Positions 29,914 through 39,979 of a stretch of DNA of 64,000 nucleotides are shown piece after piece. The stretch lies in assembly GCA_022925895.1 (NCBI GenBank), contig JAKSYS010000038.1, positions 62,001 to 126,000 of the forward strand, given 5' to 3'. Every line of letters begins with the position of its first letter. The first letter of the stretch is position 1. The translations under genes were made by a program, and so were the position numbers. The DNA is from Fragilaria crotonensis. Taxonomy: Eukaryota; Bacillariophyta; Fragilariophyceae; Fragilariales; Fragilariaceae. The notes under the pieces are model-generated. The model was not told the origin of the DNA, did not search any database, and worked only from the letters and a program-made list of their open reading frames with translations.

Positions 29914-30415
29914 ACCGCCATACTCCACACTCCACACTGTATGCCAGGTTGTGTTGCAGTTCTTTTTGTACAGTAGTCTACCAGATGTTACCCATTGCTA
30001 CGCTGTGGAGCATATCATACAAGTACTGTATGTACTGGATTACAAAACACAATATAATTGTATCTGTAGTACTGGTACTCAAGTACGCGTACATGAGGCG
30101 TAAGGTCTCAGGGCTCAAGCATATCAGATGAACTGAACAGACAAGGCAGGTTGAACTCCCTCTCGTCATCACACAGCCCTACTAGAGGTTTAAGTAGCAG
30201 TACTTGCACTGGATCTTGTCGAACAAGGTGAGCAATGGCAGAAGCTTCTTGAGGGCCCCACTACATAGCAAACCCCGAGGAGGCGACCTCCACTTACACA
30301 GGCGACGATTAGAGCGAACAACGCCGGTCGTATCAGCACGAAAAACTTAGTGAGGAATATTAAACTAGGACGAAGTTCCTAATCAATGGTGGGACGAGAA
30401 CAATGCTCTTCGCCA
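29914..30415. other. Spacer, about 0.5 kb
   Basis: No gene seen. GTAC and TACAGTA words cluster at 29960-30090. It contains the likely PAN3 promoter and the 3' end of the next minus-strand gene. Confidence 0.45.
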
Positions 30416-30832
30416 CTATGGCTTCTGGATACGCTGACCATATTCGTCCATGTACACCCACTCTCCAGTTTTTTCGTCGATGAACTCAGTCCACTCCGCA
30501 TTTTGAGGAATCAGGCCCTCGTACAAGGCAGGATCATTATCAACCCAAGCTTCCTTCCCAATGATATCAGTAATTACGTGACCCTGTGCTTCCAAAACAG
30601 TCTCAACTTCCGCTCCAGGTGAAAGGTCCAAGTGCTCGACTTCCACAATGAGAGGAGGTTCTTCAAATTGATGGAGCGGTGGAGGGGAACTGAGGGTCCA
30701 CTCTAGCGAATCCGTCACCAATGGGACAATGACGTTATCCCCGCCAGCCGCAAGGTTGGGCGTCGAGAACATGCGGATGGCTGATGAAGCAGGCGAGTTC
30801 AAGTGGAGTCGAGAAGGAGGTGAGTTCAGCAT
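30416..30832 (-). CDS. Small protein of unknown function, possibly mitochondrial
   Basis: A 138-residue single-exon frame with an ATG at 30832. The first 30 residues (MLNSPPSRLHLNSPASSAIR) are rich in S, R and P and lack acidic residues, which fits a mitochondrial presequence. The remainder is acidic: SLEWTLSSPPPLHQFEEPP, VEVEHLDLSPGAEVETVLEA and a C-terminus WTEFIDEKTGEWVYMDEYGQ with a WxEFxDEKTGEW pattern that recalls WW-like or collar motifs. I do not recognise the family. The frame is clean and the composition is coding-like. Confidence 0.6.
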   Translation of the reverse strand: MLNSPPSRLHLNSPASSAIRMFSTPNLAAGGDNVIVPLVTDSLEWTLSSPPPLHQFEEPPLIVEVEHLDLSPGAEVETVLEAQGHVITDIIGKEAWVDNDPALYEGLIPQNAEWTEFIDEKTGEWVYMDEYGQRIQKP

Positions 30833-31497
30833 TGATCCTTACTGTCATGGGTCAAATGTAACGTGCAAACGCGACACAATGGAACACGAACTCTTCTGAG
30901 AGAAAAACAAAATTTCGCTACAAAATCAATCCGATTTAGGAGCTCGATCATAAGAGGGAACGCCCCAAATCCTTGATTCTCAATGGTTTCGAACACGAAC
31001 GGCATTTTATTGCTTCAGCAACCTACCCGCGTTATTGACGATCCGGCGACTAGAACGCACAACGGTGCGACGGATGACAGAAGAGAGCATTGTCAATCAG
31101 TTGTGAAGGTATCGGTTGATGAATGTGTGTTCGGGTTGGTTGGTGTGATGACGCCATTTGAGGTACACAGACGTTTGATTTTTCCGACGTGATGTAGATC
31201 AAATTCACACCCGGCTGACTCTGACAATCTAACATTTTCCGTTGCTGTACCGTGCTCTGCTGTACACTGTACTTGGAACTGTAGTACGATCGTATGCTCG
31301 CCATATCATAGAACGCACGAGTACTGGTGTACTGTACTATCACTACTGTATGCATAGACGGAGGTCTCAACTCTTTGCAGCGTCTAAACATCATTTTAAG
31401 GATCAAGCGATGGACATTGGTGCGCTCCGAGGCAAGTGAGCAGGCATTACACACTCGCCAATCCCATAACACCATTAGTTCCGCCTTGTCTTGAATA
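30833..31497. other. Divergent spacer upstream of TAF5
   Basis: No gene seen. Contains both divergent promoters. GTAC words lie at 31240-31345. Confidence 0.45.
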
Positions 31498-34281
31498 ATG
31501 TCCACCCCACATCCCCCTGCGCCAGCGCAACAGGGCATGGAGGCGGAAGTTGAGGTTGAGATACAGAACCCATCTATTGAACAGGCTGGCTCCGCCACGG
31601 CAGTCCCTGTTGAGAATGCCACGGAGGAACCAACGGATGAGGCCGTACTAGCCTATCTACGAAAGAAAGGTATGGCACATGCTGCTCATGATCTTTCCAA
31701 GCTGCTCAAAACGACAGAGCCAACTAGCCGTGAGAAGTTGGAACTCGACGAAGCGGAGGCCAAGACGCACCGAACAGCGCTTTCGCGAGCCACTGGTGGT
31801 GGCTTTGGTTACGATTTGGATTCAGGCTCTCAAATTCCCCAGTGGGGTGTCCCTAACAAAGTAGGTACCTCCAACAAAGCGATGGGCATGGACGAAGCGC
31901 GAGCCTTCATCGATTCTTTCGTGGCACTGCAAACGTGGGTTTTTGGCTTGCCAGATAGCGATTTAAGTGGGATTCGATTGAACCCCAAGACTGGTATCTC
32001 TCTCCAATCTTTTGTCACTGGCGACGACGTTCCGGAAGATGTTCAAAAGCTGACTCAATCTCTTCAATCACTTGGCCCGCCCTCCACAAAACCTGAACTC
32101 TTGTCGGTGACATTTGCCCTCTTGGTACACACCTACTGCGAGCTGCTCGAGGTCGGCATGGAATCGACCGCGCAGTCGATTCTTCGCACTTTTCGGTCGG
32201 TATACGAGCCACATTACAACACTGAACTGGCTGACCTGGACAGGTGCAGTACTACTGAAGACATGGTGCGCCTCAATTCGCACAACTCTTCCCACCTCGA
32301 TGCGCTGGCTCGCCTTAAAGCGGTTATGGTGCAGGTGGCGAATTTCCAGATCAAAAAGGATGAACTCTTGGCCGACAATTCCCCCAACAATGCGAATGCG
32401 CAATACGCGGCGGCCAAGAAACGAAAGTTGGCGGAATATGATCACAATATTGCTGTCCTTAATCAAAAGTACGAGGAGGTCGCCAAGGCGGCCACGTCGG
32501 CGTTCGAAAAAATGCAAGATTTTCCTTTTTTGCGAAGAGCTCGCGCTGTGCGATGGCAGTTGATCCTCAGTGCTGCCTCCTACACGCTGTTGGCGTCCTT
32601 TTTGTCGTCGCAGGACTCTCTATTGCCGATGAACTCTCTACTGCTCAAGCAGTGCGAAATACAAGTCGAGCACCGTGATCCGCTTCCATTCCTTCCTGCT
32701 TGTGTTTTGGATGACAATGCCATCCCCAGTAAGAAACGAGCCCGTACGGAGACCGATATCAATTGGGCAGCTCCAATTCAGAATCGGCAGTTGGAAGCAA
32801 AGGAAGAAACACATGACGCCGAAAGTCTCAAGGACTTGCCATTCCCGTCGTATTATCTCCAGGAGGAATATGAGTCGCGCAAGGATGGATTACGTGACAA
32901 GTTCCGTGTAGAATACAATCGAGCCCTGCTTATGAATGGCTTTCGACGCCTTGAGGCCTTGGAACGGAAGAACGATTTTGACGTAGGAGTTGTTCCCTCT
33001 GAACCAGAGACCTCGCTGGATTCTATCATCAACCCGTTGGAGCCATCCATCCTCCTATCGACACTGTGCTCTGGTTCATCCCCAGGTCCGCACTTGTCTC
33101 AGGGACGATCGGTCGATGCAGCTGCAATTTGGGAAGAGGCAGGTATTGGTTTGACGTGTGCAAAGCTTTGCCCACCAGATGGGCGCCGTGTCGCAGCTGG
33201 ATGCGACGATTCCGCCGTTCGCATTTGGTCCGTATTTGACGAAACGAAGAAGAATAGTGACGACGGTGACAATAAGAATGGTAAAGTTCAAGAAGCGTCG
33301 ATGGTTTTGTTGGGACACAAAAACGGATTTCCTGTATTTGACGTGAGTTGGAACCGTGATGGGCGCACCTTGCTGAGCGCCGGAGGTGATGGTTCCATTC
33401 GACTTTGGGATACAATGGCCAAGGGTACTTTTGGAAGTGTGGCCAAAATGAACCAAACGAAGCGCCAGAGCTTGACATCCGGATCGTCAACGACAGCACC
33501 TGCTGTCACCGACGAAGATCCAGGCATGCCAGTTCCTGGTTCTCATCCAGAGCCAGCCGGCGACGTTAGCGGCGCTGCGCTAGCCGTGTATCGCGGGCAT
33601 TCACCGCAATGTCCGATCTGGTCAGTCGCCTTTTCACCGTCAGGGTACTACTTTGCATCGGCCGGTGCCGATGGAACGGGACGCCTGTGGGTGACAGACC
33701 GCCCTACGCCTGTTCGCATTTTTTCAGGGCACACCAGTGCTAGTGTGAATACGATAACTTGGCATCCGAATATCAACTATTTGGCAACGGGTTGCGATGA
33801 TAAAACGGTCCGCTTATGGGATGTCCACACAGGGCGGTGTGTTCGTGTCTTAAACGGGTGCTCGGCCGGTATCAATTGTGTAGCGATATCGCCTTCCGGG
33901 CGTTACGCCGCTGGGTCTGATTATGGGGGAGTGATTCATTTGTGGGACTTGGGATCCGGAAAGAAGTTGAAGGAGTTGCGAACGGAAAAGCAACATATCA
34001 CTCATTCACTATCATACAGTAGCTGCGGGACGGCCCTGGCATCGGGTGGTGACGACTGTGTTGTACGTATTTGGGATGTTCGTGGTGCAGGAACGGACCT
34101 TTCCAACAATGTCCTCGTCACAGCAACGACACCCACTCCGACGCAAGTGACTAAGCCGCATCATGCATTTCCTACTCGGCGAACCGTCGTGATGGACTTG
34201 CAATACAACAAACGGAACCTGCTGTTGGCTGTGGGAAAATACACTACGCCGGTGCCTCTGGTGGTCCCAATTCCATATTAG
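31498..34281 (+). CDS. TAF5: TFIID subunit TAF5
   Basis: A single-exon gene of 927 residues with an ATG at 31498. A LisH-like motif lies at about 45-72 (EAVLAYLRKKGMAHAAHDLS). The TAF5 NTD2 domain follows at about 130-270 (FIDSFVALQTWVFGLPDSD, FALLVHTYCELLEVGM, FRSVYEPHYNTEL, then DMVRLN). After a variable linker, WD40 repeats run from about 545 to 925, each ending in W-D or equivalent (AVRIWSVFDE, GSIRLWDTMAKG, GTGRLWVTDR, KTVRLWDVHTGRCVRVLNG, GVIHLWDLGSG, CVVRIWDVRGAG). This order is diagnostic of TAF5, a scaffold of TFIID (and SAGA in some lineages). The frame is unbroken. It converges with TRM10, whose stop lies 274 bases away. Confidence 0.95.
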   Translation: MSTPHPPAPAQQGMEAEVEVEIQNPSIEQAGSATAVPVENATEEPTDEAVLAYLRKKGMAHAAHDLSKLLKTTEPTSREKLELDEAEAKTHRTALSRATGGGFGYDLDSGSQIPQWGVPNKVGTSNKAMGMDEARAFIDSFVALQTWVFGLPDSDLSGIRLNPKTGISLQSFVTGDDVPEDVQKLTQSLQSLGPPSTKPELLSVTFALLVHTYCELLEVGMESTAQSILRTFRSVYEPHYNTELADLDRCSTTEDMVRLNSHNSSHLDALARLKAVMVQVANFQIKKDELLADNSPNNANAQYAAAKKRKLAEYDHNIAVLNQKYEEVAKAATSAFEKMQDFPFLRRARAVRWQLILSAASYTLLASFLSSQDSLLPMNSLLLKQCEIQVEHRDPLPFLPACVLDDNAIPSKKRARTETDINWAAPIQNRQLEAKEETHDAESLKDLPFPSYYLQEEYESRKDGLRDKFRVEYNRALLMNGFRRLEALERKNDFDVGVVPSEPETSLDSIINPLEPSILLSTLCSGSSPGPHLSQGRSVDAAAIWEEAGIGLTCAKLCPPDGRRVAAGCDDSAVRIWSVFDETKKNSDDGDNKNGKVQEASMVLLGHKNGFPVFDVSWNRDGRTLLSAGGDGSIRLWDTMAKGTFGSVAKMNQTKRQSLTSGSSTTAPAVTDEDPGMPVPGSHPEPAGDVSGAALAVYRGHSPQCPIWSVAFSPSGYYFASAGADGTGRLWVTDRPTPVRIFSGHTSASVNTITWHPNINYLATGCDDKTVRLWDVHTGRCVRVLNGCSAGINCVAISPSGRYAAGSDYGGVIHLWDLGSGKKLKELRTEKQHITHSLSYSSCGTALASGGDDCVVRIWDVRGAGTDLSNNVLVTATTPTPTQVTKPHHAFPTRRTVVMDLQYNKRNLLLAVGKYTTPVPLVVPIPY

Positions 34282-34554
34282 TTTAACGTTTCTCTTGATA
34301 TGAAAGGCATCTGCCACATTATTTACGTCTGTCTTTTGGTCCCCTGTCCCCTTTACGTCTCGTGCTGTTCTTCGTTGAAGAAACCTTGATGCTTCAGAGC
34401 ATCCATTTAGTGGACTTTTGTGCTTTGTGCGCTTATTTGTAGACGCCGTGGGACGCGCATAGGAGCTGTAGGGATCCATGTCCCATTTTTCTTCTAGTCA
34501 CAAGAGTGGCTACCAGACAAACATCGATCGAAAGAACGCTGGTTACGTTCAGTT

Positions 34555-35687
34555 TCAACTTTCTTGGGTCGGAATCGCTTTATGTAATGGACGATTGGGA
34601 TGCCGCGCAATGTGTTGCTGCATTGTTGTTTCCATGGCTTTTAAGAAACATTCTTGAAGAGGCTCCTCACCTTTCTGACAGTTCCACCACCATTGCTGCA
34701 TTCCCACTAGGACAGTGTCCACATTGAGCGGTTCACAATCATCCATGTTGAAGGCCTCCAGAGCCAAACGAGCACATGGCAGACCCAGAGACGCTGCTTG
34801 CCGTTTACTTCTGTTCGGTTGAATTCTTCGATCAACCAACAGACCAACCACAACGTGATCCGGCGGTTCCTTGGTCGGGTCAAGCGTTGCGTCAGCATCT
34901 GGTGACAGATAAACGAGATCCTGAGATGACAAGGAATCTAGACTGGCAGTCGAGAATGAAACGTGGGTTGGCAGGCTTCCTTTCAGCAACTGCTTCATTC
35001 GTTCCTCTACAGCAGTTCGGCATGATTGGTCACAGTCACATATCACAATTTCCGCCAAGCTGTCCATGGACGATTCGCCTTGCCAAATCAGAAAATTGAC
35101 AATTTGCTTAGCAACGGCCAACACCCTTTCACGACGAGGCTTCGCTTCTGATGGGAAACCATAGCCCGCATCACAATAGATAATCTTCTTCCTCCCTCCC
35201 ACAACCAACTTGTTGGTAAAGTCAAGGGTGAGGTCTTCTTGATCATTGTCCACCATTCTTCTAATTTGATCCACCACATCTCATTGACGTCACGAAATGT
35301 GGAATGTATTCATCGAGCTGGTGGCGTACCAGTACTCGAGTACAGTACACGTGGTATGATACTTGTACAGAGCCTTATTAATGCGGAGTGCAGTTGGTGT
35401 GTGGAGTGTGGAGTAGCACTTGCACTGTACAGTCGAAGAGGGGAATAAATTTGGTGGGTTACGTACTGTATGTAGAACGAGGTACTGTACTTGTGGTCCA
35501 GCACACAGCACAATACTGAAGCATTGGGTACTTGTTCTGGGTACAAGTGGACTAAGTAGACCAGCATAGGCCATCGATACAGTCCATTGGGGCGGCATTT
35601 TTTCGTGATCTCACCTCGCAGTGGATCATGACGAATGCGACTCAAGGCTGAAGGTAGCTCTTGGATAATGTCAGGCAAACTAATCAT
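34555..35687 (-). CDS. TRM10: tRNA (purine-9) N1-methyltransferase, TRM10 family
   Basis: Two exons, 35687-35615 and 35279-34555, joined in phase 1 across a 335-base GTGAGA...GAG intron, give 265 residues. The catalytic SPOUT-type domain shows DLTLDFTNKL, LAEIVICDCDQSC, DLVYLSPDADATLD, DHVVVGLLVDRRIQPNRSK and LGLPCARLALEAF, the order seen in TRM10/TRMT10, which methylates N1 of purine 9 in tRNA. The acidic residue in LVDRR matches the conserved catalytic region. The protein is short at its N-terminus (MISLPDIIQELPSALSRIRH) relative to many homologues, so an upstream exon cannot be excluded. The intron contains GTAC-rich sequence and a TGACGTCA at 35285-35292. Confidence 0.85.
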
Positions 35688-35924
35688 TCAAACATGTGAT
35701 GTGACGAACGTGGACAATGATTTCAACCGTACAGCAAGGGCATTTGGCTTCATGGTACTTGGCGAAACCCATGACATGATGAGAAAATCGCCGCTGGACA
35801 CCACAATTTCTTTTCGGCAGTTTGCAGTCAAATCTTGACGCGCAATGTGGATGTTTCGAGACGGTCAGCATGTCCCACCAAGGTGTAGAATGGATTTGTA
35901 CGTGCTAGTGCAACATCATGATTG

Positions 35925-36593
35925 TTATGTTGGTGCCACATGACTGGCATCGGCGTAGTGACAGGCTTGCAATCGTCTTGTGCATACTTCCAGCCCCTGT
36001 TGCAGCATTTTCTGTTGGTTCCTTGATGGCAAGGTCTCCAGGTTTGGATATCCCGATTTCACAGCATGTAAGACGTCTACTTGTCGAAGCAAGTGCACGG
36101 TGGGAAACGGGGAACGAATGGTAAAGTCGGCTGGATTCGGGTCATCGCCGTGGTATCCATATGTTTGGTGAGATGCTTCTGGATGAAATAGAACGAGTTG
36201 AACCTCGTCAACGAATTCCTGTCCGACGGCTTCTTCCTGCAGCTGCCACGACAGGCGAATAAAGTCTCGAAAGTCCGCGGACCAGGGAGCATACTCAAAG
36301 ACGATCAGAGTCGTTTCGTGAGACGGTGACGATTCTGGACCAACCAACTGTTGGACTTCGGTTGATACCACTTCCACAGCTTCTTTGCTATTAGTAGCAT
36401 GCGAGGAAATGATTCTCATCAGCGATGGGTTCTGAAGAAAAGGTGGTGCAAAGGGACAAAGCTTCTCGCCGATCACAACTGTCTCAAACCACCTTTGGGT
36501 AGCAGCAATTCGACTATCAGCAGACGAACAAAATTGGCGCTTTCCAATTCGTTGAAAGAAAGCGCTGCCCAGGCAACGAATGGTTCCACTCAT
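35925..36593 (-). CDS. DUF1415 family protein, probably mitochondrial
   Basis: A single-exon gene of 222 residues; the first ATG is 36593, three codons after a GTG. The leader MSGTIRCLGSAFFQRIGKRQ is basic and free of acidic residues, as in mitochondrial targeting peptides. The DUF1415 domain follows: QRWFETVVIGEKLCPFAPPF, ETTLIVFEYA, FRDFIRLSWQLQEEA, VQLVLFHPEASHQTYG and FTIRSPFPTVHLLR. These landmarks (KLCPFA, LFHP, RSPxPTxHLLR) are typical of the family, which is found in bacteria and many algae. Its biochemical role is unknown. The conserved C, H and R residues would allow an enzyme or a metal site, which is speculation. Confidence 0.85.
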   Translation of the reverse strand: MSGTIRCLGSAFFQRIGKRQFCSSADSRIAATQRWFETVVIGEKLCPFAPPFLQNPSLMRIISSHATNSKEAVEVVSTEVQQLVGPESSPSHETTLIVFEYAPWSADFRDFIRLSWQLQEEAVGQEFVDEVQLVLFHPEASHQTYGYHGDDPNPADFTIRSPFPTVHLLRQVDVLHAVKSGYPNLETLPSRNQQKMLQQGLEVCTRRLQACHYADASHVAPT

Positions 36594-36602
36594 GGCGCGC
36601 AC

Positions 36603-36926
36603 AGAGTCGTGGTCGTTGTGTTGATTGGATATAGGGATATAGGAGAGTTGCTCGATCTTTCATGGGGGAACGAAAGCGCAGTTGCGCGCAATAAAAAGTC
36701 TAGCACGCGGTTAGAGTCACGAGTCACGAGTCACGAGTCATGAGTGACTGATTTTACGCGCCAAAATATTTTGTGATTTTTGGGTTTGAAATTCTCCCTC
36801 CATCCCTCTACTAGCTAGGACCGCAGCTTCACACGCTCAGACCTCAGACACGTCCACCAACTTAAGTCTGCTGTACAAGTACCAGGTACAGTGAAATATA
36901 CTCACACACACACCCTTTCGACAACC
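36603..36926. other. Divergent spacer with a GAGTCAC tandem
   Basis: Bases 36711-36742 repeat GAGTCAC about four times. A short CACACACACA run lies just before the POLE2 ATG. It holds the promoters of DUF1415 and POLE2. Confidence 0.5.
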
Positions 36927-38580
36927 ATGATGGAGACCATCCCCCGTCGTCGCGTGACACGTACATTCAAGGCACGGGGTTTGACCCTTCAAGCCGCTGC
37001 CTTGGAGGGTATCATGAGTGTGCTGAGTCGTCAAGAAAATGACGTCGAATCTGTATTCACCGCAATTCTGGAGGGATGCAAGGAACGGTCAGGGGGTAGC
37101 CCACTTGTAACAACCGATTTGTTGGCGGAGGTCGTGGCTGACTTGACACGAGATGCCAAGGATGTCAACGAGGAAGCTATGCAATTATTGAATGCTTTCG
37201 AAACGCCTCGATTGTCGTATGATGCCATGCGAAAGCAGTTTTCATTGAAGATCCATGAAGAGAGATCACTGTTTGGCGAAGCGACGGATAAGGTTAGTGT
37301 TGCGGTTCATTGATTTTATCTTGCATCGACACAAAACGAACTTACCCAAATCTCGAATCCAGATTGACATGTTTGCTCAACGATACGCCCTCGTCCAACA
37401 ACGCATTCTGAAGCAGGATGTGTTTCGTCCCAAGCTCGTGTCGGCCGATGGTCGGCAAGCATCTTCAGACGGGCGTCATGTGACACACAACCTGACTCCC
37501 ATAGAATCCTTACTCGGACGAGCGGGAGTTCGATTCATGTTGGGTATGATTGTTCAGGTCGAAGAGGGTCAATTCTACTTGGAAGACAACACAGCACAAG
37601 TCCCATTGGATGTAAGCGACGCGGAAATTCTGACGGACGGATTCTTGACAGAGCATTGCATTGTTTTGGTGGAAGGTGAAATGATTGATGGTGTGCTGTA
37701 TGTCCATCGCATGGGGAATCCAATTGTTGAGACCAGAATGGACGCAATTAAGGATATTGGTTTGTCTGCCACAGATATCTTTCAATCCATGTCAACGTTG
37801 GCTGAGTTGGAGGATATTCGTCAACAGGAAGTTTTGAATGGTCAAGATGGCATGTTGGTGGTACTGAGCAACGTACATTTGGACAAGCCGCAAGTGATGG
37901 AAAAGTTGCGAACATTGTTCACTGGCTTTGCTAATGCAAATCCTGTTTATGTCTTGATGGGGAACTTCATGTCATCAGGTTCATCCGCCAAGGAATTGAT
38001 AGGATACTTCGATGAGCTCACCAATCTCATTTGTGAGGTTGAAGGATTGGCACAAGACGGCCGTTTCATCTTTATTCCCGGCCCACATGACCCTGGGTTG
38101 AACGATATTTTGCCTCGACCTCCTCTGCCAAAGTATTGCACACAATCATTACGTCAGAAAGTACAACACGCCACCTTTGCGACCAACCCCTGTCGCATCC
38201 GATACTTTTCGAAAGAGGTGGTCCTGTATCGCAATAATGTTACCTTTCAGTTGCAACGATCTGCGCTGCTTCCACCCCGTGAGAGTGGCAGTACCAGCGT
38301 CCAGCACGCAGTCAAGACCTTGCTCGATCAAGGACACTTGTGTCCTTATCCGCGTCCAACGTATTGGCAATTTGATCATGCCATGCGTCTGTATCCCCTG
38401 CCCGATGCTTTGATTCTGGGAGAGCGTGTCGATCAATTCTACGAGAACTATGCCGAGTGCGATGTGGTTAATCCTGGGAACTTTGCCAACGACTTTGGCT
38501 TTGTGGTTTATCGACCGATTTCGTCGACTGATGGTACAACCACAACTAGCGACGTCGAGTTCAGTCAAATTACGAATTAA
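36927..38580 (+). CDS. POLE2: DNA polymerase epsilon subunit 2 (Dpb2)
   Basis: Two exons, 36927-37292 and 37363-38580, with a 70-base GTTAGT...CAG intron in phase 0, give 527 residues. The N-terminal helical part (ARGLTLQAAALEGIMSVL, LVTTDLLAEVVADL) is followed by FAQRYALVQQRIL, an OB-fold region (TPIESLLGRAGVRFMLGM, LEDNTAQVPLDVSDA) and a phosphoesterase-like domain (MLVVLSNVHLDKPQVMEKL, YVLMGNFMS, FIFIPGPHDPG, then YWQFDHAMRLYPLPDALILG). In B subunits this phosphoesterase fold has lost its metal ligands and is structural. POLE2 stabilises the leading-strand polymerase and links it to the CMG helicase. The start aligns with the family; the upstream in-frame ATG at 36891 sits in the CA repeat. 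Confidence 0.93.
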
Positions 38581-38677
38581 TGATTGCATTAGATCTCTTC
38601 ATTAGCCGCAAGCTAAAGCCATGTGCCGCAGCACCATGTCAATGCGCACCCATAGCAACATTGGCATCCGCTTGAAC

Positions 38678-39475
38678 CTATTTGGAACCTTTCACCCCAG
38701 GCGACAGGACCGTCGCAGCATCGGGCTTTGCGTATCCGAAAGGACTGATTGTCTTCATTTTTTGCGCCTTTTTCCGAGAGCTCTTATCCATGGTATGCGT
38801 TCGAATGACAAAGAGAATCATTTCAATAAACAGCATAGCAACACCAGAGATGACTCCAGCAATTACACGACGAATATCCACTTCGTGCGGACCGAGTTCC
38901 ACATGTGGCGATGCCGATATCCAAGTAAAGATCTGGCCAGCGAAGAAATACATGAAAACTCCAAACGAAATGGGAGCCACAATCATATTGAGACCGACCG
39001 AAGCAGCATAAGTCATGCTCTTGACCGTAACGTCGTCAGCGACGTAGGTATCAATGTTTCCAGTCAATGCTTTATAGCGAGATTCTTCAGCTCGGAGGCG
39101 GAGGCGATCCATACGCTTCTGAAAGCGACAAGCTTCCTCTTCCGTCTTGGTGGGTGGAGATGTGGGAGTTGAAAACACAAGCTTTGTCGACAGTGCAGCG
39201 CTCAAATCTGACGGATCCTTCAACAAGGTTGTGGCCGCTCGAATCACCTCCAACGGGACCGCATGGGTGTCCTTTTCACTAAGAAATTTTTCCAAGACAG
39301 CCACGGCCTCATCAGCAGGCATGCTGTAGAATGTCTCCCCCTTCGAGTTGTCTCGTTCGTCAACCGCCTTCGACAGGACCTTTCGTAAGGCAGGGGTCAA
39401 TTCAATACCTTCCAAAATCGTTTTGGACGCGTTGTTCTTCCGTTCGGGCATGCCCCAAGGCCACTTGGAAGGCAT
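38678..39475 (-). CDS. VMA12: V-ATPase assembly factor Vma12/TMEM199-like
   Basis: A single-exon frame of 265 residues taken from the ATG at 39475 (MPSKWPWGMPERKNNASK); the frame stays open upstream but that part is low-complexity spacer. The soluble N-terminal half is helical (LTPALRKVLSKAVDERDN, VPLEVIRAATTLLKDP). The Vma12 signature follows: FQKRMDRLRLRAEESRYKAL, then two membrane helices, NMIVAPISFGVFMYFFAGQI and VIAGVISGVAMLFIEMILFV, and a basic tail. Vma12/TMEM199 is an ER protein needed to assemble the Vo sector of the vacuolar proton pump. The C-terminus does not carry a KKxx signal; it ends VLSPGVKGSK. Confidence 0.82.
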   Translation of the reverse strand: MPSKWPWGMPERKNNASKTILEGIELTPALRKVLSKAVDERDNSKGETFYSMPADEAVAVLEKFLSEKDTHAVPLEVIRAATTLLKDPSDLSAALSTKLVFSTPTSPPTKTEEEACRFQKRMDRLRLRAEESRYKALTGNIDTYVADDVTVKSMTYAASVGLNMIVAPISFGVFMYFFAGQIFTWISASPHVELGPHEVDIRRVIAGVISGVAMLFIEMILFVIRTHTMDKSSRKKAQKMKTISPFGYAKPDAATVLSPGVKGSK

Positions 39476-39979
39476 TGTAGAGCGATTGGTTGTGAGTGGG
39501 AAGGCCAGAAAACGGTAGAGGCAACTGTTGGCTGTTGGTCGGCAAAGGTGTGGGCAGGCCTTCACCTCGTCGCAAGTCGGAAATGAAATTCTGCGGTTAC
39601 AAGTACCGCTGTCCGGCGATGTTGGAAAACAATGACAAAGGGTTTCCACTGCATATAGAACAATACATCGTACACACACATATTTACTATACAAATGGGA
39701 CTTGTATGAAATACAGTAATCTATTAGATGAAATACAGTAATATTAGGACAGTATTGAACTCCAAGTACTCGTACCCTATGCACACAAGTTGCAAGCCCT
39801 CGCGCACTTGACGAACGGCACCATGTTCTTGTACCTGGTGCTATCCATACCTGGTATGCATATGTCATAGTATCTCAGCTAAGAGGAACCACGCCAAGGT
39901 TACGATATTGTTTTCTGTTTTCCAGAACGTCAGGTCTGTTGCATCTTATGATGCTGGTCTACAAGTACCGGTCGTCAAG
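39476..39979. other. Spacer, about 0.5 kb
   Basis: No gene seen. A short tandem at 39705-39745 repeats TGAAATACAGTAAT; GTAC words lie at 39760-39990. It lies between VMA12 and the 3' end of the large plastid protein gene. Confidence 0.45.
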